From positions 18,724,001 through 18,788,000 of the forward strand of contig CAMGYJ010000011.1 in the NCBI GenBank assembly GCA_946122785.1: DNA of 64,000 bases, given 5' to 3'. Below are positions 1-10,788 of the stretch, piece after piece. The notes beneath the pieces were generated by a model. That model made no database searches, was not told where the DNA came from, and saw nothing but the letters and a program-made list of their open reading frames with translations. The stretch's first letter is position 1, and each line of letters opens with the position of its first letter. The translations under genes were made by a program, and so were the position numbers. This DNA comes from Linum tenue (Eukaryota; Streptophyta; Magnoliopsida; Malpighiales; Linaceae).

Positions 1-230
1 GAGCTTGTGGTTCTTGTGTTTGATCTCTTGGTAGTTGCTATTCACTAATTAGATCAAGACATTTGATTTTTTTTTAATTTATGTGTTTAAATTTTCATTT
101 GAATTATGAATTTTTGGGATGTATGTTTGATATGTCCCTGATCTTTTCTCTAGCCTCCAGTCTGAACCATATAATATTTGATTTGTTCTTAGTCTTTGCT
201 CTAGCCTCGATTCTGAATTGTAAACGATAT
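1..230. other. Unassigned flank of the hAT element
   Basis: This AT-rich stretch lies left of the hAT target duplication. I see no reading frame with recognisable motifs, no RNA gene and no transposon terminus. Its only support is position: it is the flank into which the hAT element inserted. Confidence 0.4.
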
Positions 231-263
231 ATATAGTCCCAGTGGCGGACCCAGGACGTGTTA

Positions 264-452
264 TCATATTTTAAAAAAATTGTGAAATATATTCACTGTA
301 ATGCTCACCAAAATAAAATTAATATATTTTACTAAACAATCATTTACGAAGCTATTCAATTCGGAAACTTGTTTTGATATAACCAAAGCTGAAAAAGCTC
401 TCTCAACACTTGAAGTTGCAACCGGTAAAATCAATACAACTTTGAGGAGCAA
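264..452 (-). pseudogene. hAT transposase C-terminal dimerisation fragment
   Basis: The minus-strand frame contains LPVATSSVERAFSAL, the characteristic core of the hAT C-terminal dimerisation domain (compare the usual LP.S...ER.FSAL pattern). It sits just inside the left inverted end, where the C terminus belongs if the transposase is read leftward. No catalytic DDE region or BED zinc finger is seen upstream. It is a short truncated remnant of about 60 codons and cannot encode an active enzyme. Confidence 0.85.
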
Positions 453-777
453 AAAGACTCATGGACATGATAGATTCAATTTTGTCTCCACCATCAACTC
501 AACATTAGTTCCTTTTAGTCCATAAAATAACTCATCATTTTTAACACAAAAATAATTATTCTCAAAGTTCGGTTAGGTTTCTATGTTGTTTGTATTCTTG
601 AAATGTGAGTTTCTGATAAAAATTTCATCATTCATAAAAAAAATCAGAAAGGTGCCCAAACTCTTTTGGATAAAATCGTGTGTTAGAATACATTGGGGAT
701 AAGTGGTAGTTCGTGGGGTTTAACTTTTGGCTTTGGAAATTTTTGGGATAAGGGATACACGTTTATAATTACGTTTA

Positions 778-2214
778 GGCAAAATAAATCTGTATAGCCA
801 AAACTTTCACGTATTTGTCAATAATATCCACTTTTCGGGAATTTTTCTGACTTGGCGAAACAACTTACCACATGGATTTGTGAAAGTAAAAATGAAAAAT
901 AAAAAAAATAGGCTAGTGAAGGCCTGTGGTCCCCTTCGTCTTCTTCCTTCATTCTTTCCTTCCGTCACCACCCTCCCACTGCCAACCGGTGCTACGAAAC
1001 GATGCTGACACCAAGCGACTGAGGACGAGAAGCCGAAAGGTAGGAAAGATGCGGGAGCTTGATCTCATTTGTGGATCTCAATCTCACATACCGCTACGCG
1101 CGACGGCGATGCCAAGCGGTAGAGGAGTCAGAGATTTGGATTTGGATCCACATCTGGTGAAGAAGGGAGAAGCTTGGGATTCTGACAACCCTTCTCTCCG
1201 ACATAAAAAACGGCACCACATATGATTCCGGACCGCCGTCATCCCCTCAATCATTGTTGCTATTTTCGTCGGCGACAAGCTCCCCAAAGCCATGTTCTCG
1301 TACCTCAGCATCGTGAAGGTGATGAATCTGGAGGAAGGCAACACATGCCCTATTTCGCTGGAGGCAGGGGATATTACTAGTCATAAATTTTGACTCCGCT
1401 AGAAGCAGAGCTTGACGAAGAGTCACTCGCCATCGCACCAAAAAACGAAGTTGAATCGACGATTGAGGAAATTTAATGAAGCGGATCAATACAGCAAATT
1501 TGTCGAAGAATCAACCGAATCGAAGGTTTCGGGCATTCTGGTTTTGGCAAGAAACGAATCATGGATCGTGCGTTGAAACTGAATGGTGGAAGAAACGAAT
1601 CGTGGAAGCGGGTCAAGAATGCAGCAAAACTGAATGGCGAAAGAACCAAATTGTGGATCGTGCGTTGCTGGGTTTTGGACATTCTGGTTTTGCAAGCGAC
1701 GCGTGCGTTGATGGGCTTTTGGCTCTTACGTTCTGGGTTTTTGGGGGTTCCTTATGGTATTTCTTAGTTTCTGAATATTTGGCTTTTGGTAATGGCATTG
1801 ATGGTGAAATGAAAAGTTTTGATTTGTTGTGGTGCCCTCTGGAATATTTCGTGGTGGAGGTGAATGTCGGCGAGACGCGGTTGGGAGAGAAGAAGAAGGA
1901 GACGACTGGTGGGGAATAGGGGGAAATTAAGAAAAAATATTTATACTTGTTAGTTTCAAAATTAATTATTTTTATAAATCAAAATGACGTGGCAATGATA
2001 TTGATGACTTGTCATTGATATGTGCGATGATTGGCATCAGAGTCAGCCTAACGTTAACCTAACTGACGGATTTTCTATACCGTTAAAGTTTGTAACGAAA
2101 ATGGCTATATTTGTCATTAAACTTTCAAATTTTTGGACATTTTGTGTATTTCTAAAAAATTTACTATTATTGTCATAACCAACAAAGTTTTTTGCTATAC
2201 AGATGTATTTGGCC
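778..2214. mobile_element. MULE-like non-autonomous element (possible Pack-MULE)
   Basis: The left end at 778 (GGCAAAATAAATCTGTATAGCC) and the reverse complement of the right end at 2214 (GGCCAAATACATCTGTATAGC) match closely. The similarity continues inward as long, AT-rich, diverged inverted repeats. The flanks TTACGTTTA (769-777) and TTATATTTA (2215-2223) agree at 7 of 9 positions, consistent with the 9-bp duplication of Mutator-like elements. The interior (about 930-1920) is much more GC-rich, has short open frames on both strands and shows no transposase motif, which resembles captured genic DNA. The capture is inference. Confidence 0.65.
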
Positions 2215-2572
2215 TTATATTTATCACAAAATTACAACAATAAATGAAGTGTAGTCAAACAGAAAAGATGTTCACTAATAATAATAACTATTTTGTTAGT
2301 TTTGAATAACAAATAGTATCATTTTCTCCCTTTTCCCCCATACTCAAAATACTATCAACAGTTTATTAATTTTTCTCCCAAATTTTAGGGGTGTCCTACC
2401 CTCCACTTTGATCCGCCACTATATAGTCTATTATGAACAATCCACACTTTTCTCGACCCTAGTTCCAACTCAGATGGCCTTGGCAAAGCCAACTGCTGGG
2501 CGAGTCAAAGTTAATCCGACGTGATTCAAAGTTGTGGTCAGATATGTAGGGTTCGTTTGCTATTGGCGGCAG

Positions 2573-2996
2573 TAGAGGTGGCAATTAGTATTCAAATCGA
2601 TAAATCCAATCCATCCATCAAAATATACAGCTACTCCAATCCATTTTAATCCAATTTATTTGATCCAAATCCAATTGGATTGGTGGATTCATGAATTGAT
2701 CCATGGATCCATCCAACTGACAATTTACAGTTTAGTACCTATATTTTTCATCTTTTACCTTTTGGTACCTAAATTTATTTTTTATGAAAAAATATCATTG
2801 GAAAATTATATTATGGTACCTACAATTTTTCATTTTGCCATTGTAGTACTTAACCTTTTCAAAATTTACGTAATGATCTAAGGCAGGTAATTAGGATCCA
2901 TGCATCAATCCACCAACACATTTAATCCAATCATGAAATCTCCGATCCATTTGATCTACCAATCCATCCATGAATCCAGTCGACTTGTCACCTCTA
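2573..2996. mobile_element. hAT-type MITE, 424 bp
   Basis: The terminal inverted repeats are TAGAGGTGGCAA at 2573 and TTGTCACCTCTA ending at 2996, differing at one position. The flanks GGCGGCAG (2565-2572) and GGCGGCAA (2997-3004) form a 7-of-8 target duplication. The body is made of repeated ATCCA-type words that also run inverted, giving a strong potential fold-back. A 73-codon open frame inside it has no recognisable motif and is not annotated. Confidence 0.8.
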
Positions 2997-3004
2997 GGCG
3001 GCAA

Positions 3005-3753
3005 TAAAGATATTAGGAAATTTCGAGCATGGAATTGACAAAAGGTCTAGTTGTTGAATCGGATATCAAATTAGCAACGGACAATGGTTTTCAAGACTCA
3101 ATTTCAGAAACCGTCTTGTTTTAGCTCATAAGACCATCTATAGTGCAAAGTTCCAACATACCAAAATTTGGGGGTAGAATTCAAATTTTAGCCCCTCCAA
3201 AAGTGTTTTGGCATTAGTGGCGAGTTTCAAAAGTCCAAATGTCCAGATTTGCACTTTAACTCATAATCTAGTTTAGCGTAAATTTATCATTCTAATTACA
3301 AAATTTGTTCATTATTTCTGAGATCAATCTTTGGAATTGATATTTGGTTGTGCCTCTCTGAAACAAAAAATCAACCCTTGAGGGGTTCATCAAAACCAAA
3401 CTCCCTTGTAATTGTATCATCATCCGTGAATGGCTTATAGCATTCCCCGACTTTTAATCTTCGAGTAATGGAGCTAGGTTGTTCTTAACATCCCGAATTC
3501 TATCCTTGGGGTATCTCTCTTCAGATTAACCTCTGAAGTTTCCTCCTACGATCATTGGCTTTATGAGAAACTTTGAATAACTCTTGAGTATCCCTTTTGC
3601 GAGAAAATGTTTCCTTTATGAGAAACTTTGAATAACTCTTGAGTATCCCTTTTGCGAGAAAATGTTTCCTTACCTGGTCTCTTTATTTGCAAGCTTCACT
3701 CACACCTTTGTCTCTACTATCATGGGGTCAACATGAGCAACCATATTGAACCA
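3005..3753. other. Unassigned intergenic DNA with a 55-bp tandem duplication
   Basis: No reading frame with recognisable domains was found. The stretch contains a perfect 55-bp direct duplication (3559-3613 and 3614-3668). The right part runs into the retropepsin fragment at 3754 and may be decayed retrotransposon, but no motif shows this. Confidence 0.4.
3559..3668. repeat. Perfect 55-bp direct tandem duplication
   Basis: The unit starting CTTTATGAGAAACTTT occurs at 3559-3613 and again at 3614-3668 without a visible mismatch. Perfect identity implies a recent slippage or repair event. Confidence 0.95.
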
Positions 3754-4248
3754 TTATATCTCGGGACTTGAAGGTGGCGTGGTAGGACGTGTAAAAGGCT
3801 CAAAATCCATCTTGACATCTTCCCATTTGAAGTACTTGTGCAAATTGGGGATTGGAGCCATCTTATAGTTTATTTCCTCCTCTCCTAACCTTAAGGTGAT
3901 CTTGCTCCCCCTCACATCATTGATAGTCCTTGTCGTGGCTAAGAATGGCCGGCCTAGGATTATCAATGCATCACATCCTTCTGTGTCAAGAACCACGAAG
4001 TTCACAGGATAGACAAAATGAGCACATTTTACCAAGACATTCTCTATAACTCCTCTTGGTTCAACAACGAACCTATTGGCCAACTCAATCCGCATCTTAG
4101 TAGGTATTAGTGGTCTAAGGCTTAATTCATTGTATACCCCAAATCCGCCAACGAATTCCAAAAGGTTTTTATCTCCAAATGTACATGGGATAGTGAAGAT
4201 TCCCAAATCTCTCAATTTGGGAGGGAATCCTTCACATCCAATGAGCAC
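3754..4248 (-). pseudogene. Ty3/gypsy (Athila-like) retropepsin fragment
   Basis: The minus-strand frame ends in a retropepsin C-terminal half typical of Athila/Tat elements: PRGVIENVLVK, then FVVLDTEG and ILGRPFLATT, the conserved block near the end of the protease. The same block occurs in the fuller gag-protease at 25379-27696. The N-terminal catalytic D-(L/I)-G-A segment is absent, replaced by unrelated residues, so the protease is inactive. The right edge joins retrotransposon noncoding DNA at a 28-bp repeat, which points to a recombination or template-switch junction. Confidence 0.8.
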
Positions 4249-5489
4249 ATTTTACCAAGACATTCTCTCCTTGGGGTTAGGTTCTATATTACCTGGCAGA
4301 GTTCCTTGTGCACCAAAAACCATACTTCCTTCCAAACCAAACTATCACCCATCATGAACTACATTCAAGCACACTTCCTTGGCCCATTCTTGCCAACATA
4401 TTTCAAACATAGTAGTGAAGGAGTTCAACAAAAATTTAGGTGTTTCAATGGCTTGAGTGCCAAGAAACCCTTCCTAGAGCATACACTATGATTTTATGGC
4501 AACTGTCTACTTTATTTACCCCGTTTTATTACCTCTTATTTGATTCTTTTTCTTTCTACTTTCCTTTTCTTTTTTTCTCTTTTCTTTTCTTTTTGAGGGG
4601 GTACTAGAGAGTGTAACATATACCATTTAATGAACAATGCTCTCGATTAAGAAATTACTCCAACACTACCTCTTCATTTCTAGCAAGAACCGCGCAAAAT
4701 CCTCCTATGTAGAACCTCAATGGAGTTCCAAAGCATGAACTCCGGGATACAGGGCGACTCACATATAGACATGTAGAAAGGATGGGGGTTGTTATATCAA
4801 ACACCATTAAGCTTTCGAGCGAAAAGGCTCCTACAAGAAAACGACCCCCAAAGTCACAAGGCTCAAAGGGGTTCACTAGGGGATAGACTATTTCGGGACA
4901 ATCAACATTTGGACGTGGACTAATCATATGCCTCCATCATACTCACTAGTGACAACTATGATGTTACTCGCCATAGTAAGAGGGATCTAAGCACACAAGA
5001 AGAAAACGATCGGCTCAAAACTCACTTGGCTACCTAGTCACCCAACCATCTATTCCAATTCACAAAACACAATGCATGGCAATTGTAATCAACAAGTAAT
5101 CGAGTCAAGACATCCATTCATTTTTGCACTCATGAGAACTAAACCTTTGCACTATCCTAATGCACCTCTCAGTCATCATCATAGGACACACTCGATCACA
5201 TGCAACAATTCAAGGTCAATGCCAATGCCAATAAACACGAGATTCTCCCAGAAACCGGCCACTTTGATCATGCAAGCATTGCTTGGAGCCCTCAAATTTG
5301 GGCATACATCAAGGCTCCAAGCATTCAATCACACTCACACAAGCATAATAATAAACTACCCTCATACTTAAGCTAAACATTGCCCTCAATGGCGTAAGAT
5401 AGGGGTAGAACGATGTTACCGCATGGCTAGGTGAGTGAAAGTTGGAATTTTTCGGGGCTAGGAGATTGGAGCTTTAAGGAGAAGACAAA
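4249..5489 (-). other. Athila-like 3' noncoding region, block A
   Basis: This matches the 3' noncoding region of the LTR elements elsewhere in the window. It contains a pyrimidine-rich tract near 4545-4600, a segment on the theme of ggagccctcaaatttgg near 5286, and the reverse complement of a 'gagggcaatgt...ttaag' stretch near 5370-5390. The same order recurs in block B at 13230-14590 and in the minus-strand element at 37290-38830. It has no coding capacity. It represents the region between the last ORF and the LTR. Confidence 0.65.
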
Positions 5490-6048
5490 TGTAACGACCC
5501 GCTCTTTTTCAACAAAACCAAACCATAACTCAAACCGAAAAACGACTACTCCGGAGCAACCAAACCACTTTTTAAAATAGACAAACTGACAATGTTTAAG
5601 AATTTCAAACAAAAAGCCCCAACACTTGGGCAATAACAAATCCCAAAACACTTGACCAACAAATCTCGAACCTTGAACCTCCAGTTTATACTCATAATCA
5701 TGATACATAAGACAACTAACTAAATCTAACTCTGGCTCCTTGCTAAGCTCCCTGCGACCTCGCCAATGCTAGTGCGGCTTCTCGCCTCGCCCTGCCTCTT
5801 CTCGAAATCCTCATTCGTTAACCCTTCCTAAACCTGGTGAGTGAGAAGGGGTCAGTCTCGTCGTTACTTCCTAAGGCCTTTGCCCTAGGCAAACTCCTTA
5901 CTAAACACATTATTAGGGCCTTCCTTAGATAAAAGTCGTTCTCGCTTTCATCCTTTATACTTTATTATCAAACAGTCTATAAGAGATCTCTACTCCTATC
6001 TTATCTTTAGCATTCCCTTACTTATATTCTTAATCCATAGACACCAAC

Positions 6049-6300
6049 ACTAGGGACCACCGCATTACATCTCGCCGTCCGGTGTCCCTACCCTAGTATG
6101 CCAATCGCGTTACGTCTCGCCTTCGAGTTGCATACCCAAACTCGGCAATGACACTGTGTTACGTCTCGTCGTCCAGTCCATGCCCGGTCAACTACTGCGT
6201 TATGTCTCGCTGTCCAGTAGTGACCCCAACAAACACGATCAACTGCTGCGTTACGTCTCGTCGTCCAGCAGTGATCCGAACATCTACCGCGTCCAGTAGT
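6049..6300. repeat. Array of hairpins with constant loop and co-varying stems
   Basis: Five successive units (6049-6097, 6096-6135, 6144-6184, 6186-6225, 6237-6276) share a loop close to cgttacgtctcgtcgtcc. Each unit has a different stem whose two arms are complementary: caccg/cggtg within a longer arm, gtatgc/gcatac, cactg/cagt with ggca/tgcc outside, ctactg/cagtag and ctgctg/cagcag. A sixth unit (about 6283-6300) keeps ctac/gtag with a shortened loop. Loop conservation and stem complementarity are seen directly. Function as RNA structure is inference. Confidence 0.85.
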
Positions 6301-7488
6301 GGCCCAACCGCCCGGGACTTCATCTTACCATCACCCAACTATTATAACCTACATCCATACATTCATACATAGCACAACGCGTGCCTCCACCCTTAATAAT
6401 GCGGTGGGATGCCTCACACACATACCGCGCATACTAGAAAATTTACTAAATAATAACTTGCAACAAAAAGCATAAACTAAAAGACCTACGACAGATATTT
6501 TACCCCCTTTACACTCACCTCGAAAAAATGACTCCTCGATTCCTTCCTCGACATCCTTAGCCGGATTATCTTGGGGAAACCTATTAAGAAGAATCCATTT
6601 TCTTAGACGACTTTTCTCGATTTAAAACCCCTTTAGAATCAATGGAACATCTTCTCCTCAAAATCCATCCCTCGAGCCTCGCTCCAAAGGTCCCTTAACC
6701 CCCTTTAAAATTTTTTTAGAAATAATCCCTTCAAAACCGACCATTTTTCCTAATTATTTTTGTCTTGAAAGAATGTTTCACCTAACTTGAACCTTCTTAA
6801 AAATTATGATAATAAGTTTCCTATGTCAATCATGAGCACTTATACCCTGTAAATTTATCAAACCCTTAAAATCCACTCGGTAAGATTTTTATTTAATTAA
6901 AATAAATATTCGAATAATTTCAAAAAAATATAAATACATCTTCAAAAATTCTCAAATTAAATTACAGCCATCTCCTAGACCACCCTCAATTTAAAAAATT
7001 GTGAAACCTAGGAACAAACACCCACAGAGGCTCGAAACAATTTAAAACATCCAAAATAAGTTTCTGCAAATTCCCAGCAGGTTTAGTGACGACCCAAAAT
7101 CTGTCACTAAAATCCTGTAACGTCTGTTGCTAAAAACTCAGAATTGCATACTCACGAAAAATTCCCAAATTAATCGACCTAACTCAAAGGGATCGAGTTC
7201 CCTTACCTCTAGAACGTGCCTAGGCCTAGGTTGGATGACCCGGGACGCTGATATCTTTGTCGATCAATGATCGAATCCTCAAACGTCACTACAAACGCTA
7301 GGGACACGATAGGGATTGGGGCCGGGGGATCGAGGAGAGGTGGGCTGCTGGGAAAAGAATTGGGGAAAAGATTTGTGATGGGGAATTAATTGGGGGAGGG
7401 GTTTTTTCTCTGGGGAAAAGGGTTATCGTGGGGTGGGGGAAAATAAATGGGAAAAGGTTTTTGGGAGGAGTGTGGGCCGCCATATATA

Positions 7489-7890
7489 TGGTGCTTTCAC
7501 GGTACCTTAGGTGAAATCCAGGGTACCGCATACTTTGAGTATGAAAATGTTATCTTAACCTAGAATTAGCAGGATTTTTGGACCTGATACTATACCCTAA
7601 CCCTTAATGAGTTAATCATAGTTCATAATTATCTAAATCATAAACTATAAACCCTAAGATGGTGTATTCTTTTTTTCCTTTATTTGGACGAATCATAACC
7701 GTCGATTATTATTCTAATTAAATTGATATTGGAGTATAAGATTTAGAGAACTAAGACCTAGATTTTGATCTTTAAGGGTTAGAGTATAGTATTATGTCTG
7801 AAAGATCAGACAATTCATGGTTTAAATAGCGTTTTCATACTCAAGGTATGCGGTACCCTGGATTTTACCCTGGGTACCGTAGAACTCCCT
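7489..7890. mobile_element. Fold-back MITE nested in the solo LTR
   Basis: A long inverted repeat is present. The left arm (about 7489-7610, with gaaatccagggtaccgcata) is complementary to the right arm (about 7770-7890, with the reverse complement of the same words). Complementarity continues inward through 'tatactctaaccctta'-type sequence, so most of the element can fold on itself. A possible TA-rich duplication flanks it, but low complexity makes the boundary uncertain. There is no coding capacity. It is followed by a (TA)n run at about 7891-7940. Confidence 0.7.
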
Positions 7891-8387
7891 TTATATATAT
7901 ATATATATATATATATTATATTTTTTATATATATAATAATAATTATAATTATTATTATTAATCCGCGATTGCAACTCTTAGTACGTAACCGTCAATCCAA
8001 CCGATCACGTATTAAGGTCGAACCCAAACTCAAAGGTCGGAGTGTTACATTATTTATGGTCGACCCTATCATTATTTATGGTCGAACCGAAATCTAAAAT
8101 ACCGGGGTGTTACAACAAAAGCAAACACACACACATTCTCGCTCGAGGCGAGGTTATTACACATAACAATACGATACTAGCAATACTAATTGTTCACACA
8201 CACACACTAAATAAAAGGAAAGAAAAATAAAATGAAAGATCAAAGAGTCAAATTCCAAGTGGAGAAGTGGACCGAAAGAAATCGGCTCTGCAACATGTCT
8301 CACTCGTTTTCTACCTCTTACGGGTAGAAGGCTCCTGCTCATCATCCTAACGAACACCCTGGCGTCAAGCTATCCTCTCTAGCAAAT

Positions 8388-8954
8388 CTATGGTGTGGTC
8401 GAGCCGAGTGGTGACCCCACAATATGAGTCTCGAGGCATTCCATTAGCTCCACTAGATGATCCCTGGAGTTGGTGTGGCCACCCTCAAACTCGTCGTTCT
8501 GGTGCTCGGGGGGAAAGATGGCCCGGAATGCGGCCTGGTAGTGGAAATCGGCGGTGTACTGCCTCTCCGTCATCGTCATGTGAGTGGGGTCGAGCCCCAT
8601 GGCCTCAGCAAACCCGTCGTAAGTTAGCAAGGGCGGCTGACCTCCCAAGATGAACTCCACGTAGGGTCGATTCTGTTTACTTGTCGGGATGATGTGGGAG
8701 AAAGTGGAGTAGAACTCCACCCAGAGCTCTCGGTAAATGAGCTCGTCCATCGTCAGCAACTGGCGCCACTGGGGTTGACAAATGACCCCTGACTTCACCG
8801 GCCAACACCTGAACTTGTTGAACATGTCCAGGTCAACCATCCAATGAGACCCAACCTCACTATACCTCCCTTGCGCAAACTTGGCTCCAAACTGCTCGTG
8901 GTTCACCAAGTAGTGGATGTACTCGTGATCCGGAACAACCATCCTGCAAAGCAT
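8388..8954 (-). pseudogene. Athila ORF1-like protein, block A copy (internally deleted)
   Basis: A 188-codon minus-strand frame contains WRQLLTMDELIYRELWVEFYSTF, followed by a V.F.LGG segment and GFAEAMGL. This is the arrangement of the Athila ORF1 / plant transposon-associated protein family, in which a Y-x-E/K-L-x-x-E/x-F block precedes a short beta segment. The block B homologue (14808-15760) is longer; here the middle is missing and the frame passes straight to the VELMECLETH-like tail. The biochemical role of the family is unknown. Neighbours are retrotransposon noncoding DNA on both sides. Confidence 0.6.
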
Positions 8955-9146
8955 TCAAACATGCACCATACGTGGAAATAACTGTCAATCTCAACTCATT
9001 GGGAGGAAAATGAATCCCCCCCCCCCCACACACACTTATGTTTCCACTACGGTTTCATGTCATTGGAAATTTTCCTCAATAATGGATTCAAACAATTAAG
9101 CTCCAGCACATTGAGGCATTGTTCTAGGTGTTTCACGGATTATCAA

Positions 9147-10788
9147 TGATTCGGGTCCAATTGTACACAGTTTACCCCTCATTTCTTGATAGTTTGGCTT
9201 TGCATTTCATCGTCCCTCGACATATTTCACTCTAGGTTGTGCTTGTTTTGATACATTTCAGGTCCTAGCACGTGTGGAAGGATCAAGGACGAGTTTCAGG
9301 ACGATTGGAGGTCAAAAAGCGCAAAACGACCGTGACAATTGTCCCATAACAGTGAAGTGCATGCGTCCAGGTTTCAGGCCATGTTCACGGTTTCCCATTG
9401 GAGTTCACGGTCTCCCACAACCGTGAACTGAATCTATAAACTGTGAACCGCGAGGCGTCCAGGGTGAAATCTACAGTTACTGGCGCAAGGCGAGTTCACG
9501 GTCAACAAGACCGTGAACATTGAGTGCAAACTGTGAACTCGTGCAAGTGAAGCGGTGCATTTCGACATAACGCTCTGTGATCGCGGACGCGCTGAAGAGT
9601 TCACGGCCATGAACTGAGGCCGTGAACTGAGCCCAATCCTGGTATAAAAGTTGAGTTGAAAGGAAGAAGTAAAGGGAGCTTCATTTTTAGGTTAGGTTTT
9701 CATTTTTCATAATAAATAGGATTCTAGTGAGAGGTTAGGGTTTCTTTTAGGTTGAGAAAGTGCAAATCAAAGGAGGAGGAAGGAGCTTTGGCTTGTTCCT
9801 AGCTAGAGGATTGAAGATTCTTCATCTCAAGGGTCTCTCATGCAACAAGGAGGAAAGATTGGCATCACTTCATGGAATAGCCTACCTATGTGTTAGGATG
9901 TAAGAACATGAACATACTGTGTTGATTGAGTGTTTTATATGATATTTGAGGTATTATTCATGAATGATTGAGTGTGCTAGCTTTAACACAATATTGGGTA
10001 AAATTGACCTAGAGGGTGGAAATCCCCTTAAAGGTCCAATAGGAAGCTAGACTTCTTAGCCACTTGGGTAACCTCCTTTAGATCAATTTAAGACCTAAAT
10101 CTCAAGTATCAGAGTAGGGTCGTGATTCCACTGGGATTGGTCTCTCCTCCGACCGGATTAAGTTCCGAGGGTTTGGTTCGCTATCCTTAGTCGGCTAGTC
10201 GAGAGGGTTAGGCTTCCTAGCCTATCTTTGTCACCCTTAGCCGAAAGATTAAGTGAGTTAGCTTTCTAACTTGTTGCAACGATTCTCGATTAACTAACTA
10301 AGAGAGTTAGGGATCTCCTCGGTTGATCGGTGAAGAGGGCTAGGTTCCCTAGCTATGAATCACAATCCTTAACCTAACGGTTAAGAGAGCTAGTTCTCCT
10401 AGCTTATATTTGTTGATTTTCCTTCATTGATCTACTAAGCGAGTTTTTCCCTACCTAATTGCGCCCACCATGCGACGTTTGAACACTTCCTTCACACTAG
10501 AGCTTTGTTTGTCGCTTCTTAGCATGAGACTAGGGGGAGCAATACCCAGGTGAAGTCCCCTCAAGTAGAATTCTCCTCCATTTACTTTCCTTGCTCATTT
10601 AGTTTGTAGTTTTCTTAGTTTTAAACCCAAAACCGTTTTGCTAGATAACAACTTAAGCGATTGAAGTAGGTGTACATGGACCGGTCCGGGTTGACAATTT
10701 AAATACTTGCCTTATACTGCACCCGGCTAGAGTTTAAAAACTTAGGCTCTAGTCGGGATTAATTTGCGGTGTAGTTTCGTGCGAGTCA
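9147..10788 (+). mobile_element. Solo LTR of an Athila-like family, plus orientation
   Basis: The LTR begins TGATTCGGGTCC at 9147 and ends GTGCGAGTCA at 10788. ATCAA flanks both sides (9142-9146 and 10789-10793). It shares the internal landmark TTTCAGGTCCTAGCA with the LTRs at 57410 and 61990. No primer-binding site or coding region is attached, so it is a solo LTR. Block B at about 16095-16110 continues through the equivalent site without it. The family matches the LTRs at 11251-12593 and 27850-29324. Confidence 0.88.
9340..9650 (+). promoter_or_regulatory. LTR promoter: GTTCACGGTC/GACCGTGAAC array and TATA box
   Basis: Upstream of a TATA box (ggtataaaag near 9640) lie several copies of gttcacggtc and its inverse accgtgaact, some as pairs separated by a few bases. 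The same words occur in the other two LTRs of this family and in both tandem blocks, always next to a TATA-like sequence. I infer a promoter-proximal regulatory array; binding factors are unknown. Confidence 0.6.

Larger units (their letters stand above)
239..2418 (-). mobile_element. Decayed hAT DNA transposon with 8-bp target duplication
   Basis: The ends are inverted: AGTGGCGGA begins at 241 and TCCGCCACT ends at 2418. The flanking octamer ATATAGTC occurs at 231-238 and 2419-2426, a perfect 8-bp duplication as expected for hAT elements. The only transposase trace is a C-terminal dimerisation fragment at 264-452 on the minus strand, so the element reads leftward. It cannot be autonomous. 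A second element with its own long inverted ends (778-2214) is nested inside and accounts for about two thirds of the length. Boundaries are read directly; the hAT assignment rests on duplication length, terminal sequence and the dimerisation motif. Confidence 0.85.
5490..8114. mobile_element. Solo LTR, about 2.6 kb, with ACAAA target duplication
   Basis: The ends TGTAACGACCCG (5490) and CGGGGTGTTACA (8114) are inverted at 10 of 12 positions. ACAAA flanks both sides (5485-5489 and 8115-8119). The paralogous block B near 14600-14640 continues across this point without the insert, giving an independent empty site. No primer site, gag or pol is seen inside, so this is best read as a solo LTR of a Ty3/gypsy element left by LTR-LTR recombination. 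Orientation is uncertain because the termini are nearly symmetrical. A hairpin array (6049-6300) and a fold-back MITE (7489-7890) lie within it. Confidence 0.8.

Noticed and set aside
926..1919. Short plus-strand open frames as genes
   Set aside because: They lie inside a non-autonomous MULE-like element, lack recognisable motifs and have competing frames on the other strand. Better treated as possible captured sequence.
3125..3275. Possible MITE around 'ctatagtgcaaa' and 'tttgcacttta'
   Set aside because: Only a few bases are inverted and no target duplication was found.
6049..6300. CRISPR-like array
   Set aside because: The constant part is the loop and the variable parts are the two arms of each hairpin, the unit lengths vary, and this is a plant LTR.
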